DNA from: Mesorhizobium sp. NBSH29
GTDB taxonomy: Bacteria > Pseudomonadota > Alphaproteobacteria > Rhizobiales > Rhizobiaceae
Assembly: GCF_015500055.1 (NCBI RefSeq)
Contig: NZ_CP045492.1
Span: 816,501-880,500, forward strand
Direction: 5' to 3'
DNA: 64,000 nucleotides
Position numbers and translations under genes: made by a program
Notes under the pieces: model-generated
Told to the model about the DNA's origin: nothing
Databases searched by the model: none
Seen by the model: the letters and a program-made list of their open reading frames with translations, nothing else
In this document: positions 8,477 through 16,178 of the stretch, piece by piece
How the letters are laid out: every line of letters begins with the position of its first letter
How positions within the stretch are numbered: the stretch's first letter is position 1

Positions 8477-9118
8477 CTATCGCGCATGCGCGGTAAGGAT
8501 CTTCAGCGCGAACGCTGAAAACACTCCGGCAAACAGGTAGTCCACCACCCGCGTCACCTTGGGGCTCTTGCGCAAAAGTCCGGCAAATCGGTCCGCAGCC
8601 AGCACCATCGGCACCACAACAGGCAGCGACAGCGGAATAAACATCAGCCCCAGGAAAAACAGTTTCCCCGGCGCATGCGGGTCCGTTGCTGACACGAACT
8701 GCGGCAGGAAGGTCATGAAAAACAGAATGATCTTGGGATTCAACAGATTGATTCCGAGCCCGGTCGCCCAGTTGGCAAACAGACTTTGGCCGCGACCGCC
8801 CTTTTTCTCGGGCGAGAATGCCGAGCCATTCCGAAGCGCTTGATACGCGAGCCAGACAAGATAGCCAGCGCCACCCATCTTCAACGCCAAAAATGCCTGG
8901 GGTGAGGCCACGATCAGGGCTGAAAGGCCGAACGCGACCAGCAAGGTATGGATGATGATTCCGGTCAACGCGCCCGCCATGCAGGCAAACCCAGCCATCC
9001 GCCCTGAAGAAAGCGTGCGACCGACAAATAGCGTCATGTCAGGCCCCGGCGTGATGGCGATGACAAGAGTGGCGACGGCAAATTGAAGGATTACCGGCCA
9101 TTCGGGAACAATGGTCAT
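8477..9118 (-). CDS. LysE/RhtB-family amino acid exporter
   Basis: Inner-membrane efflux protein of about six transmembrane segments, 213 residues from the ATG at 9118, with GGAG eight bases upstream. The LysE signature TPGPDMTLFVGRTLSSGR lies near the N terminus and NPKIILFFMTFLPQFV in the middle. Members export lysine, homoserine, threonine or related compounds; the substrate cannot be told. The longer open frame to 9304 is rejected as a start because it would add 62 charged residues before the first membrane helix and overlap argG. Confidence 0.88.
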   Translation of the reverse strand: MTIVPEWPVILQFAVATLVIAITPGPDMTLFVGRTLSSGRMAGFACMAGALTGIIIHTLLVAFGLSALIVASPQAFLALKMGGAGYLVWLAYQALRNGSAFSPEKKGGRGQSLFANWATGLGINLLNPKIILFFMTFLPQFVSATDPHAPGKLFFLGLMFIPLSLPVVVPMVLAADRFAGLLRKSPKVTRVVDYLFAGVFSAFALKILTAHAR

Positions 9119-9281
9119 GACAGAAGCTCCATGGAGGAGCAGACGGTAGCGCAAGCCGGGCACCCGTGCCAGAGGCCTCTTTTGATCGAGCCTTGCAGCA
9201 CACCATGACCATCTGATGCTTGCCGAGCGGCAAAGCGCCGTGATACCTCGCCGGGAACTCCAGCTACGGACAGAGCGAAAA

Positions 9282-10505
9282 ATGTCGAAACTGAAAGACG
9301 TCAAGAAGGTCGTGCTTGCTTATTCGGGCGGCCTCGACACCTCCATAATCCTCAAATGGCTTCAGACCGAACTCGGCGCCGAAGTGATCACCTTCACCGC
9401 CGACCTTGGCCAGGGTGGAGAACTGGAGCCGGCGCGCCAGAAGGCCGAGATGATGGGCATCAAGGACATCCGTGTTATGGATGTTCGCGAAGAATTCGTC
9501 TCCGATTTCGTATTCCCGATGTTCCGCGCCAACACGGTCTATGAGGGCACCTACCTTCTCGGCACGTCGATCGCCCGACCGTTGATTTCGAAGCATCTCG
9601 TTGACATCGCTCGCGAGACTGGCGCCGATGCCATCGCCCATGGCGCCACGGGCAAGGGCAATGATCAGGTCCGCTTTGAACTGTCTGCTTATGCGCTGAA
9701 CCCCGACATCAAGGTCATCGCGCCATGGCGCGACTGGACCTTCAAATCCCGCACCGATCTTCTGAAATTCGCACACGACCACCAGATCCCGGTGCCAAAG
9801 GACAAGCAGGGCGAGGCTCCCTTCTCGGTAGACGCCAACCTTCTGCATTCATCATCCGAAGGGAAAGTGCTGGAAGATCCTTGGCAGGAGCCGCCTGAAT
9901 TCGTCCACCAGCGCACCGTTTCGCCCATGGATGCACCCGACGTCGTTACCGAAATCACGATTACCTTCAAGAAGGGCGATCCTGTTGCCCTGAACGGCAA
10001 ACCGCTATCGCCGGCCACCATGCTGGCTGCCCTCAACGACCTCGGCCGCGACAACGGCATCGGCCGGCTGGATCTGGTGGAAAACCGTTTCGTCGGCATG
10101 AAGAGCCGCGGCGTCTACGAAACTCCGGGTGGCACCATCATGCTCGTTGCACACCGGGCGATCGAGTCCATCACGCTCGACCGGGGTGCAGCGCATCTCA
10201 AGGACGAGCTAATGCCGCGCTACGCTGAACTCATCTACAACGGCTTCTGGTTCGCTCCCGAGCGCGAAATGCTCCAGGCACTGATCGACGCCAGCCAGGC
10301 AGATGTCGAAGGCGATGTCCGCCTGAAACTGTACAAGGGCAATGTGATGGTGACAGGCCGCAAATCCGCCAAGTCGCTTTATTCGGACGCTCTGGTCACT
10401 TTCGAAGATGACCGTGGCGCCTATGATCAGAAGGATGCTGCCGGTTTCATTCGGCTGAACGCTCTGCGTCTGCGCACCCTGGCCGCTCGGGACCGAAACA
10501 GCTGA
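9282..10505 (+). CDS. argG: Argininosuccinate synthase
   Basis: ATP-dependent condensation of citrulline and aspartate in arginine synthesis. 407 residues from the ATG at 9282; the 22 extra codons upstream are not family sequence. PP-loop AYSGGLDTS at 13-21, then [20 protein letters not shown] and the C-terminal [10 protein letters not shown]. Single gene, followed directly by a strong terminator shared with the convergent transglycosylase gene. Confidence 0.97.
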   Translation: MSKLKDVKKVVLAYSGGLDTSIILKWLQTELGAEVITFTADLGQGGELEPARQKAEMMGIKDIRVMDVREEFVSDFVFPMFRANTVYEGTYLLGTSIARPLISKHLVDIARETGADAIAHGATGKGNDQVRFELSAYALNPDIKVIAPWRDWTFKSRTDLLKFAHDHQIPVPKDKQGEAPFSVDANLLHSSSEGKVLEDPWQEPPEFVHQRTVSPMDAPDVVTEITITFKKGDPVALNGKPLSPATMLAALNDLGRDNGIGRLDLVENRFVGMKSRGVYETPGGTIMLVAHRAIESITLDRGAAHLKDELMPRYAELIYNGFWFAPEREMLQALIDASQADVEGDVRLKLYKGNVMVTGRKSAKSLYSDALVTFEDDRGAYDQKDAAGFIRLNALRLRTLAARDRNS

Positions 10506-10506
10506 C

Positions 10507-10537
10507 AAAAAAACCCGGCATCACTGCCGGGTTTTTT
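10507..10537. terminator. Bidirectional terminator between argG and transglycosylase gene
   Basis: A 13-bp inverted repeat (10508-10520 with 10525-10537) around a TCAC loop, A-run on the left and T-run on the right, so it can serve both convergent genes. Confidence 0.92.
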
Positions 10538-10560
10538 ATTTGTCCAGTTTTTAACGCGAA

Positions 10561-11376
10561 CTAATTGCCGTCGATCTGTGCGCCGATGATAGCAATCGCC
10601 TGCTGGTAGACGCCAGCGGCGTTCCAGCCCTGGATGGCACCATAATTGCCCTGTCCCGGCTGATAGCCACCGCCAGCGCTCCAGCCATGGCCGCGCAGGA
10701 AGTTTGCCGTAGAGGCGAGCGCATCTGCCTTCTGGCGCAGATCCACGCGGCCATTGCCGTCGCCATCCACACCATACTTCAGGACGTTTGCCGGAAGGAA
10801 CTGGGTCTGCCCGACTTCGCCATGCATGGCACCGATGGAAGAGCTGGAAAGTGTCCCGCTCTGCACCAGTTTCAACGCAGCGTAGAGCTGGGTAGTGAAG
10901 TATTCCGAACGGCGGCAATCATAGGCCAGCGTCGCTACAGCCGACAGCGTATTGGCATTGCCCATGAAGCTGCCGAAGCCGGTTTCCATACCCCAGATAG
11001 CCAGCAGCGGACCGGCTGGAACGCCATAGCGCTTCTCGAGGTTGGCAAACAGTGCCGCATTTTGCTTCTTCAGGCTCTTACCCTTCGAGGCGATGGTGGC
11101 GCCGCCACGCTTGGCCATGAACTGGCTGAGCGAAAGCTTGAAGCTTTTCTGGTTGCGGTCGGCAGAGATGGTCTTGGTCGCATAGGTGGTGCCGGCCAGC
11201 GCTGCCAGCGCATTCCCCTTAATGCCGTTTGCTGCCGCTTCCTTGGCAAACTCCGCCTTCCACTGTGCGAAGCCTCCCGCATTGTTGCCGCAGGTGGCTG
11301 CGGAGGCCGTGCCTGCGGTCAATCCTGCGATGGCGGCTACGGCCGAAATGATTGCTACCCTGGCCAAATTTGCCAT
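10561..11376 (-). CDS. Lytic murein transglycosylase, MltB-like
   Basis: Periplasmic peptidoglycan-cleaving enzyme (SLT-2/MltB type). 271 residues from the ATG at 11376, set by GAGGAG just upstream. Signal peptide about residues 1-26 ending ASA. Catalytic Glu131 in WGMETGFGSFMGN, then LSAVATLAYDCRR, and GEVGQTQFLP, all family hallmarks. There is no separate peptidoglycan-binding domain, so this is a minimal member. The 43 extra in-frame upstream codons lack family character. Neighbour of the SH3-domain envelope gene on the other strand. Confidence 0.92.
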   Translation of the reverse strand: MANLARVAIISAVAAIAGLTAGTASAATCGNNAGGFAQWKAEFAKEAAANGIKGNALAALAGTTYATKTISADRNQKSFKLSLSQFMAKRGGATIASKGKSLKKQNAALFANLEKRYGVPAGPLLAIWGMETGFGSFMGNANTLSAVATLAYDCRRSEYFTTQLYAALKLVQSGTLSSSSIGAMHGEVGQTQFLPANVLKYGVDGDGNGRVDLRQKADALASTANFLRGHGWSAGGGYQPGQGNYGAIQGWNAAGVYQQAIAIIGAQIDGN

Positions 11377-11564
11377 TTTCTTCTCCTCGAATTCGCTGGT
11401 CTGCACTGGGAATGTTGCTTGGACGTCTCGGTATTCAGATGCCGGCCGATGGTGCCATGCCAACGAGCGGCGATATTCAGAATTTCTGGCCCGATCAAGT
11501 GGCATAACGCCTCAAGACATCTAAATTGTAAACGCCTGACAAGCGGCGGAGCGCATATTTTGGA

Positions 11565-11589
11565 GGAACTAATCTTCCCCCCACCGGTT
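11565..11589 (+). promoter_or_regulatory. Candidate EcfG (general stress sigma) promoter
   Basis: GGAAC (11565-11569), 16 bases, then GGTT (11586-11589); the alphaproteobacterial EcfG/RpoE2 consensus is GGAAC-N16/17-CGTT, so one mismatch at the weakest position. It would start transcription about 25-30 bases before the SH3/DUF1236 gene. Confidence 0.35.
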
Positions 11590-11624
11590 ATATCGACTGA
11601 AGGGTACACAAACTGGAGATTACC

Positions 11625-12281
11625 ATGAAACTGAAACTGCTTGTTTCAGCGACCGCCATTGGCGTGCTCGCTCTATCCGCCCAGAGCTTTGCGGCATCCG
11701 CCACAGCTACGACGGACCTCAATGTCCGCGCGGGCCCCGGTCCGCAATACGAAGTCGTCGGAGTCATCGGTGCCGGTAAGTCCACCGAGGTCACAGGTTG
11801 TCTTGAGGCCAGCAAGTGGTGTCAGGTTGACGGCAAGGGCTGGGTCTATTCAGATTATCTCTCTGCCGATGTCGGCGGTACGCAGGTTGTATTGACTGAT
11901 CGTCCAGCTGAAGCAAAAATTGCCATTCTGCCACCGCCGGATGGCGGCGCTGAAGGCGCTCTCGTTGGCGGGGCCACTGGTGCTGTAGCCGGCGCACTGA
12001 TCGGTGGGCCTATCGGCGCAGCTGTCGGCGGCGTAGCCGGCCTTGCAATTGGCGGCGCTACCGGTAATGCGGCGGAACCACCAGCAACAGTACGCACCTA
12101 CATTTCGGAAAACCGTATTGACCCGGTTTACCTCGATGGCGAGGTTGTCGTGGGTGCCGGGCTTCCGGATACCGTCGAAATCCGTGAAATTCCGGATTAC
12201 GAATACCGTTATGTCTATGTGAACGGCCAGCCTGTTCTCGTGGATCCAGGCACACGTAAGATCGTATACATCGTCCGTTAG
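11625..12281 (+). CDS. Secreted SH3-domain protein with glycine zipper and DUF1236 tail
   Basis: 218 residues. Signal peptide about 1-23 (MKLKLLVSATAIGVLALSAQ to FAA); bacterial SH3 domain about 24-85 with DLNVRAGPGPQYEVVGVI, two Cys (in TGCLEASKWC) and GWVYSDYL; a glycine zipper about 108-148 of repeated small-residue GGATGAVAGALIGG units that could insert into or associate with a membrane; and a C-terminal DUF1236-type segment (RTYISENRIDPVYLDGEVVVGA to PVLVDPGTRKIVYIVR, not continuous). Likely an envelope protein; neighbours a transglycosylase. A stress-sigma-like promoter lies upstream and a weak GC-rich hairpin (12297-12320) follows. Confidence 0.8.
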   Translation: MKLKLLVSATAIGVLALSAQSFAASATATTDLNVRAGPGPQYEVVGVIGAGKSTEVTGCLEASKWCQVDGKGWVYSDYLSADVGGTQVVLTDRPAEAKIAILPPPDGGAEGALVGGATGAVAGALIGGPIGAAVGGVAGLAIGGATGNAAEPPATVRTYISENRIDPVYLDGEVVVGAGLPDTVEIREIPDYEYRYVYVNGQPVLVDPGTRKIVYIVR

Positions 12282-12320
12282 TCTCGGTGATACTGGGCGT
12301 CGGGTCTCATGACCCGGCGC

Positions 12321-12803
12321 TCATCTCCCTGTTGTGTGCGCAGCGCCAAGAACGGCCCGTGCGCCATGGCGCAGTTGCCTGAGATCATCACGAATGAGAA
12401 CGTCTTTTCCTGATGGGAGCGTCTCAACTAGTTCCCGCTGAGCCTCTCCCCAAAGGGGAAGCGCTTGCTGCACGATGTCCCGGCCGCTCGCGGTCAGCCT
12501 GTGCACCTGCCGGCGCCCGCTGCCAGCCTCTGCCACCACAAGCCCCGCCTGAATGAGCCGAGCCAGATTACGTGCCAGCGTGGAACGCTCCACGCCGACC
12601 ATATCCGCAAGTTCTGATGCAGACTGAGCGCGCTCCAGAGCGATCGTGCATAAGATGCTGAACTGGGTAACTTCGAGGCCGATCACCGCAAAATGCTGAT
12701 TGAAAACGCGAGTTACAAGATTTGCAGTCCGGCGCGCTGCGCGCACGAAGCAGATTTGCGCAATATGCGTAAGATGGGCATCAGGGATAAGATTGCGTGG
12801 CAT
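12321..12803 (-). CDS. MarR-family transcriptional regulator
   Basis: 160 residues. Winged-helix pattern: recognition region with SASELADMVGVERSTLARNLARLIQAGLV, wing with GRRQVHRLTASGRDIV, flanked by N- and C-terminal dimerisation helices. The N terminus carries Cys18 in AQICFVRAARR; a second Cys sits at LCTIALERAQ, so thiol sensing is possible but not shown. It may control the neighbouring IalB gene or itself; no operator palindrome was identified. Confidence 0.88.
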   Translation of the reverse strand: MPRNLIPDAHLTHIAQICFVRAARRTANLVTRVFNQHFAVIGLEVTQFSILCTIALERAQSASELADMVGVERSTLARNLARLIQAGLVVAEAGSGRRQVHRLTASGRDIVQQALPLWGEAQRELVETLPSGKDVLIRDDLRQLRHGARAVLGAAHTTGR

Positions 12804-12860
12804 TCGTGTGACTACAACACGTGCACGTCAATTTCAAATCGCCAAAAATTTCACACCAAG

Positions 12861-13367
12861 CTATTTGCAGCTGTTGATCGACTGGAGCGCGGCTGAAATG
12901 CCCTTAAGCGAAAAAACGTAGCTTGTGGGATTTCCGCGCCCTGATTTAGCGGCGATTTTCATATCCGCACCAGCCTTCATGGCGGCGATCAGCTGCGGCT
13001 CTTCTGCGGCATTCTCCATCCATGCCGATTTTCCGCGGGTGAACATGGAGAACGTCTTGTCGCCAACCGTCAGCGAAACCTTGGAGTTTGCCTGGAAGTC
13101 GTAGGACGCGATGAACTGCGGCTCAAACGACACGTTCTGCCCCGGCTTCTGGCTGACGAAGAAAAAGATATCGCCATGATCGAGTTTGGGTGGCTGCTTT
13201 TCGGTCGGCACGGTCAGCACGTAGCAAACCTTTCCGCTCTGCGTCTTGTAACTGTAGGTGCCCCACGCATTATGCTGGCCGATCTTGGTGGCCGACTGTG
13301 CGAATGCCGGCGAGGCTGCTGCTGCTGCCATGGCCAGTCCGGTGAAAATGGAGATCAATCCGCGCAT
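12861..13367 (-). CDS. IalB-family (invasion-associated locus B) periplasmic protein
   Basis: 168 residues from the ATG at 13367, where a signal peptide begins (MRGLISIFTGLAMAAAAASP, cleaved after AFA). The mature part has the IalB pattern: W-G-T-Y-S-Y, KVCYVLTVPTEKQPP, GDIFFFVSQKPG, TRGKSAWMENAAEE, and FSLKGISAALQSINSCK, with two cysteines that can form a disulphide. Named after a Bartonella invasion locus but widespread in free-living alphaproteobacteria; role in this organism unknown. Upstream in-frame codons to 13421 are not part of the signal sequence. Confidence 0.82.
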   Translation of the reverse strand: MRGLISIFTGLAMAAAAASPAFAQSATKIGQHNAWGTYSYKTQSGKVCYVLTVPTEKQPPKLDHGDIFFFVSQKPGQNVSFEPQFIASYDFQANSKVSLTVGDKTFSMFTRGKSAWMENAAEEPQLIAAMKAGADMKIAAKSGRGNPTSYVFSLKGISAALQSINSCK

Positions 13368-13628
13368 TGTCTCAAATCTATCCTGTGTCTCGAAATCGTA
13401 GAAAACGGCAGCCCCGAACAAGGCCTGTTACCTTCATATTGAATTAATCGGGGTTACCAAAGGGTGAATCATCTCGCGATAATACGCTTCCCATTGGTCA
13501 GTTCTGAACGGTTCTGCGCCTGTTTTCTGCACTAAGTCCCTATGCGCCTATCAAAACCACGAAAGCGGCGAGAGTTTGACTGCAACCGTGTAACGGGCAA
13601 GCGCAGTCGCAACCCACAAATGCGATCG

Positions 13629-13976
13629 CTAAAGGTTCTGCGCCAGGGAGCGACGAGCGGCAGCCCGGTGGGCCGGCGTAAGATGGGTACGGATTGCCGC
13701 CAGCGCAGCGCTGAGCACCGCGATATCGTCGGTAAAGCCAAAGCCGAGGATGAAATCGGGTATAGCGTCTACCGGCATCACAAAATACGCGAGCGCGGCA
13801 AGGAGAGTGCCTTTGACGCGCAGCGGCGTGCGATGATCGAGCGCGCAGTAATAGGACGCGACCACATCTTCCATGAACGGCACCTGGCGTGCCGCACGTT
13901 TGGCTGTGGCCCAGAATTTCTGGCGCACTTCCTTTTCGTGCTCAAAGATTCCGTCTTGATGATCGTCGTTCGCCAT
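13629..13976 (-). CDS. YkvA/DUF1232 family small membrane protein
   Basis: 115 residues from the ATG at 13976. The DUF1232 core is KGTLLAALAYFVMPVDAIPD followed by FTDDIAVLSAALAAI, a single hydrophobic hairpin; the N-terminal half is charged (EKEVRQKFWATAKRAAR). Function of the family is unknown. The frame opens eight codons earlier at 14000, but MANDDHQDG looks like the natural start. It follows thpR on the same strand with a 63-base gap, so the two may be co-transcribed. Confidence 0.82.
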   Translation of the reverse strand: MANDDHQDGIFEHEKEVRQKFWATAKRAARQVPFMEDVVASYYCALDHRTPLRVKGTLLAALAYFVMPVDAIPDFILGFGFTDDIAVLSAALAAIRTHLTPAHRAAARRSLAQNL

Positions 13977-14039
13977 CGGCCAAAACTCCCTGCACTGCAA
14001 TGTGGGAATTCTTGGCCCCGCTGCAAGAAAAAATACTGC

Positions 14040-14636
14040 TTAACGCAGGGTGCGTGAAGCCTCCAGCACACCTGCCGACAGATTGGGCGACCGCATGTCT
14101 GCACTGTGGAGAGGCCAGGCCTCCTCAATGACATAGGGTCCCCCGCCAACCGAATCGCGCGACGACATCAGCACGAAACGCCCCACCTTGAATGGCATCG
14201 CCGCGAAATTACCGCGCGCCGAAAGATAGTGCGCCACATCCAGCGGGCTGGTGTTGCGCAGCCTTGCCAGCGTGACATGGGGCGTGAAACGACGCGGGTC
14301 CGGCGCTACGCCGATGCGCTTGCAGATGCGCTCAACCTCGCCCTGCAACGCGTTGAGGTCGGGCGACGGGATCGCTCCAGCCCACACTGCGTGCGGCTTT
14401 TTTGAACCGAAAGCGCCGACCCCAGAAAGTGCGAGCGAAAAGGCCGGACGGCGCACCCGGTCCAGAGCGTTGGCGACCTCATCGGCGATGTGACCTTCGA
14501 CATCACCGATAAAGCGCAGCGTCATGTGATAATTTTCGACATCGATCCAGCGCGCTCCGGGCAACCCCCCGCGAAGCAGGGATAGCGACATTGCGGCGTC
14601 GCGCGGAATTTCGAGGGCGGTGAAAAGTCGCGGCAT
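14040..14636 (-). CDS. thpR: RNA 2',3'-cyclic phosphodiesterase (LigT/ThpR)
   Basis: 2H phosphoesterase that opens 2',3'-cyclic phosphates to 2'-phosphates on RNA ends. 198 residues from the ATG at 14636, set by GGAGG five bases upstream. Both catalytic H-x-T motifs are intact: HMTLRF (His37, Thr39) and HVTLAR (His120, Thr122). N terminus MPRLFTALEIP is typical of the family. Confidence 0.92.
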   Translation of the reverse strand: MPRLFTALEIPRDAAMSLSLLRGGLPGARWIDVENYHMTLRFIGDVEGHIADEVANALDRVRRPAFSLALSGVGAFGSKKPHAVWAGAIPSPDLNALQGEVERICKRIGVAPDPRRFTPHVTLARLRNTSPLDVAHYLSARGNFAAMPFKVGRFVLMSSRDSVGGGPYVIEEAWPLHSADMRSPNLSAGVLEASRTLR

Positions 14637-14773
14637 GGCGTCCTCCCCGATTCGAGATGTCACCCTACCGAATCACCGAAGCGCCCTAGGGGCAAGCTCT
14701 TTATTGCGCTGCGGCCTATCGCCACCGCTTACCCAAGGGAGGGCAGTTCGGCGCTAGCTGGCCGAGAGCGCTT

Positions 14774-15418
14774 TCAGGAAGCGCTGGGCCGATCCAGGAT
14801 CAAACGTTCTACGAACGGCATCACGCCGTCGACCATTCGGGAAATTCCGGCCGAATTGGGATGCATTCCATCCTCAAGCACGAGCTTTCGGTCTCCTGCG
14901 ACGCCGTCCAGGAAGAAGGGATATAGGGTGGCATCGTACTGCTTGGCCAGATCCGGAAATATTGAGTTGAACGCATCGCCATAATCCGCACCAAGATTGG
15001 GCGCAGCCATCATGCCGGCTAAAAGCACCGGGATGCCGCGCTTTTCCAGCCTTTGCAGCATCGCATCGAGGTTCTGGCGCGTGACCTCAGGCTGAACGCC
15101 GCGGAGCATGTCATTGGCTCCGAGTTCCAGGATCACAAGGTCTGTGCCATCCGGCACGGACCAGTCGATCCGCGCCAAACCGCCTGATGTGGTATCGCCT
15201 GAGACACCGGCATTCGCCACCTCGACATCATGACCCTTGCCCTGCAAGGCTGCTTGTAATCGGTCGGTAAAGCCCTCACCGGGGCCAAGCCCATAGCCGG
15301 CCATCAGGCTGTCACCGAAGCCGACAATCCGGAAAGTCTCGGCAGATGCAGATCCGGAAACCGGAAAAACCATCAGCATTGCGGCAGCCAATACCGCTGC
15401 GAGATGTTTTAATGCCAT
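14774..15418 (-). CDS. tesA: Periplasmic acyl-CoA thioesterase I / arylesterase, SGNH family
   Basis: 214 residues from the ATG at 15418, with a signal peptide of about 26 residues ending SASA. SGNH hydrolase blocks are complete: GDSLMAGYGL (Ser37), GVSGDTTSGG, GANDML (Asn102) and DGMHPN (Asp183, His186). E. coli TesA (thioesterase I/protease I/lysophospholipase L1) has the same layout and, as here, lies divergent to ybbA-ybbP, which supports the assignment. A TTG or GTG start a few codons upstream is also possible. Confidence 0.9.
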   Translation of the reverse strand: MALKHLAAVLAAAMLMVFPVSGSASAETFRIVGFGDSLMAGYGLGPGEGFTDRLQAALQGKGHDVEVANAGVSGDTTSGGLARIDWSVPDGTDLVILELGANDMLRGVQPEVTRQNLDAMLQRLEKRGIPVLLAGMMAAPNLGADYGDAFNSIFPDLAKQYDATLYPFFLDGVAGDRKLVLEDGMHPNSAGISRMVDGVMPFVERLILDRPSAS

Positions 15419-15481
15419 CACATGCAACCCATATGTCGAAAATCCAACCTGTGCTCAAGCCCAATATAGGATCGATTTACC

Positions 15482-16177
15482 GTGACAAAAGCCGTCATCG
15501 ACCTGAACGACGTATCCCTGACACTCGGGAACGGCGCCACCTCGGTTGAGGTTCTGCGGAATGTCAGCCTCGAAGTGGCGGAAGGCGAGGCAACTGGAAT
15601 CGTCGGTCCTTCCGGGTCGGGCAAATCGACACTTCTGATGGTGATTGCCGGTCTTGAACGCGTCGATTCAGGAACTGTGCGCATCGCTGGCGAGACCCTC
15701 AACGGTCGAAGCGAAGACCAGGTCGCGGCGTTTCGCGGACGCAACATCGGAATCGTATTCCAGTCGTTCCACCTCATCCCCAACATGACGGCGCTCGAAA
15801 ACGTCGCGGTGCCGCTTGAACTCGCGGGACGCCGCGATGCATTTGAGATCGCCGCACGCGAACTAGCCGCAGTCGGGCTTGCAGATCGCGTCACTCACTA
15901 TCCTGGCGAATTGTCTGGCGGCGAGCAGCAGCGTGTCGCTGTTGCACGCGCCCTCGCACCGGAGCCACGCATCCTGATTGCCGATGAGCCTACTGGCAAC
16001 CTTGACCAGGCGACCGGAAAACAGATCGCGGATCTGTTGTTTGCCAAGGCACGCGAACGCGCCATGACACTGCTGCTGGTAACCCATGATCCGGCCCTTG
16101 CCAGCCGCTGCACCCGCCAGATTGCGATGCGCTCCGGTCGCATCGAGATGCCCGCTCTTCAGACGGTCTCAGCCTGA
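15482..16177 (+). CDS. ybbA: ABC transporter ATP-binding protein YbbA (LolD/MacB type)
   Basis: 231 residues from a GTG at 15482. Walker A GPSGSGKS at 42-49, Q-loop VFQSFHLIPNMTALENV, signature LSGGEQQRVAVARAL, Walker B ILIADEPTGNLD, H-loop LLLVTHD. The sequence is of the lipoprotein/macrolide-exporter (MacB/LolD) class whose partners are FtsX-type permeases; the permease gene starts one base beyond the stop. The tesA-ybbA-ybbP neighbourhood matches E. coli. Substrate unknown. Confidence 0.92.
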   Translation: MTKAVIDLNDVSLTLGNGATSVEVLRNVSLEVAEGEATGIVGPSGSGKSTLLMVIAGLERVDSGTVRIAGETLNGRSEDQVAAFRGRNIGIVFQSFHLIPNMTALENVAVPLELAGRRDAFEIAARELAAVGLADRVTHYPGELSGGEQQRVAVARALAPEPRILIADEPTGNLDQATGKQIADLLFAKARERAMTLLLVTHDPALASRCTRQIAMRSGRIEMPALQTVSA

Positions 16178-16178
16178 G

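Noticed and set aside
13510-13644. Direct repeat GGTTCTGCGCC at 13510 and 13634
   Set aside because: Eleven bases only, one copy inside a coding end; likely chance.
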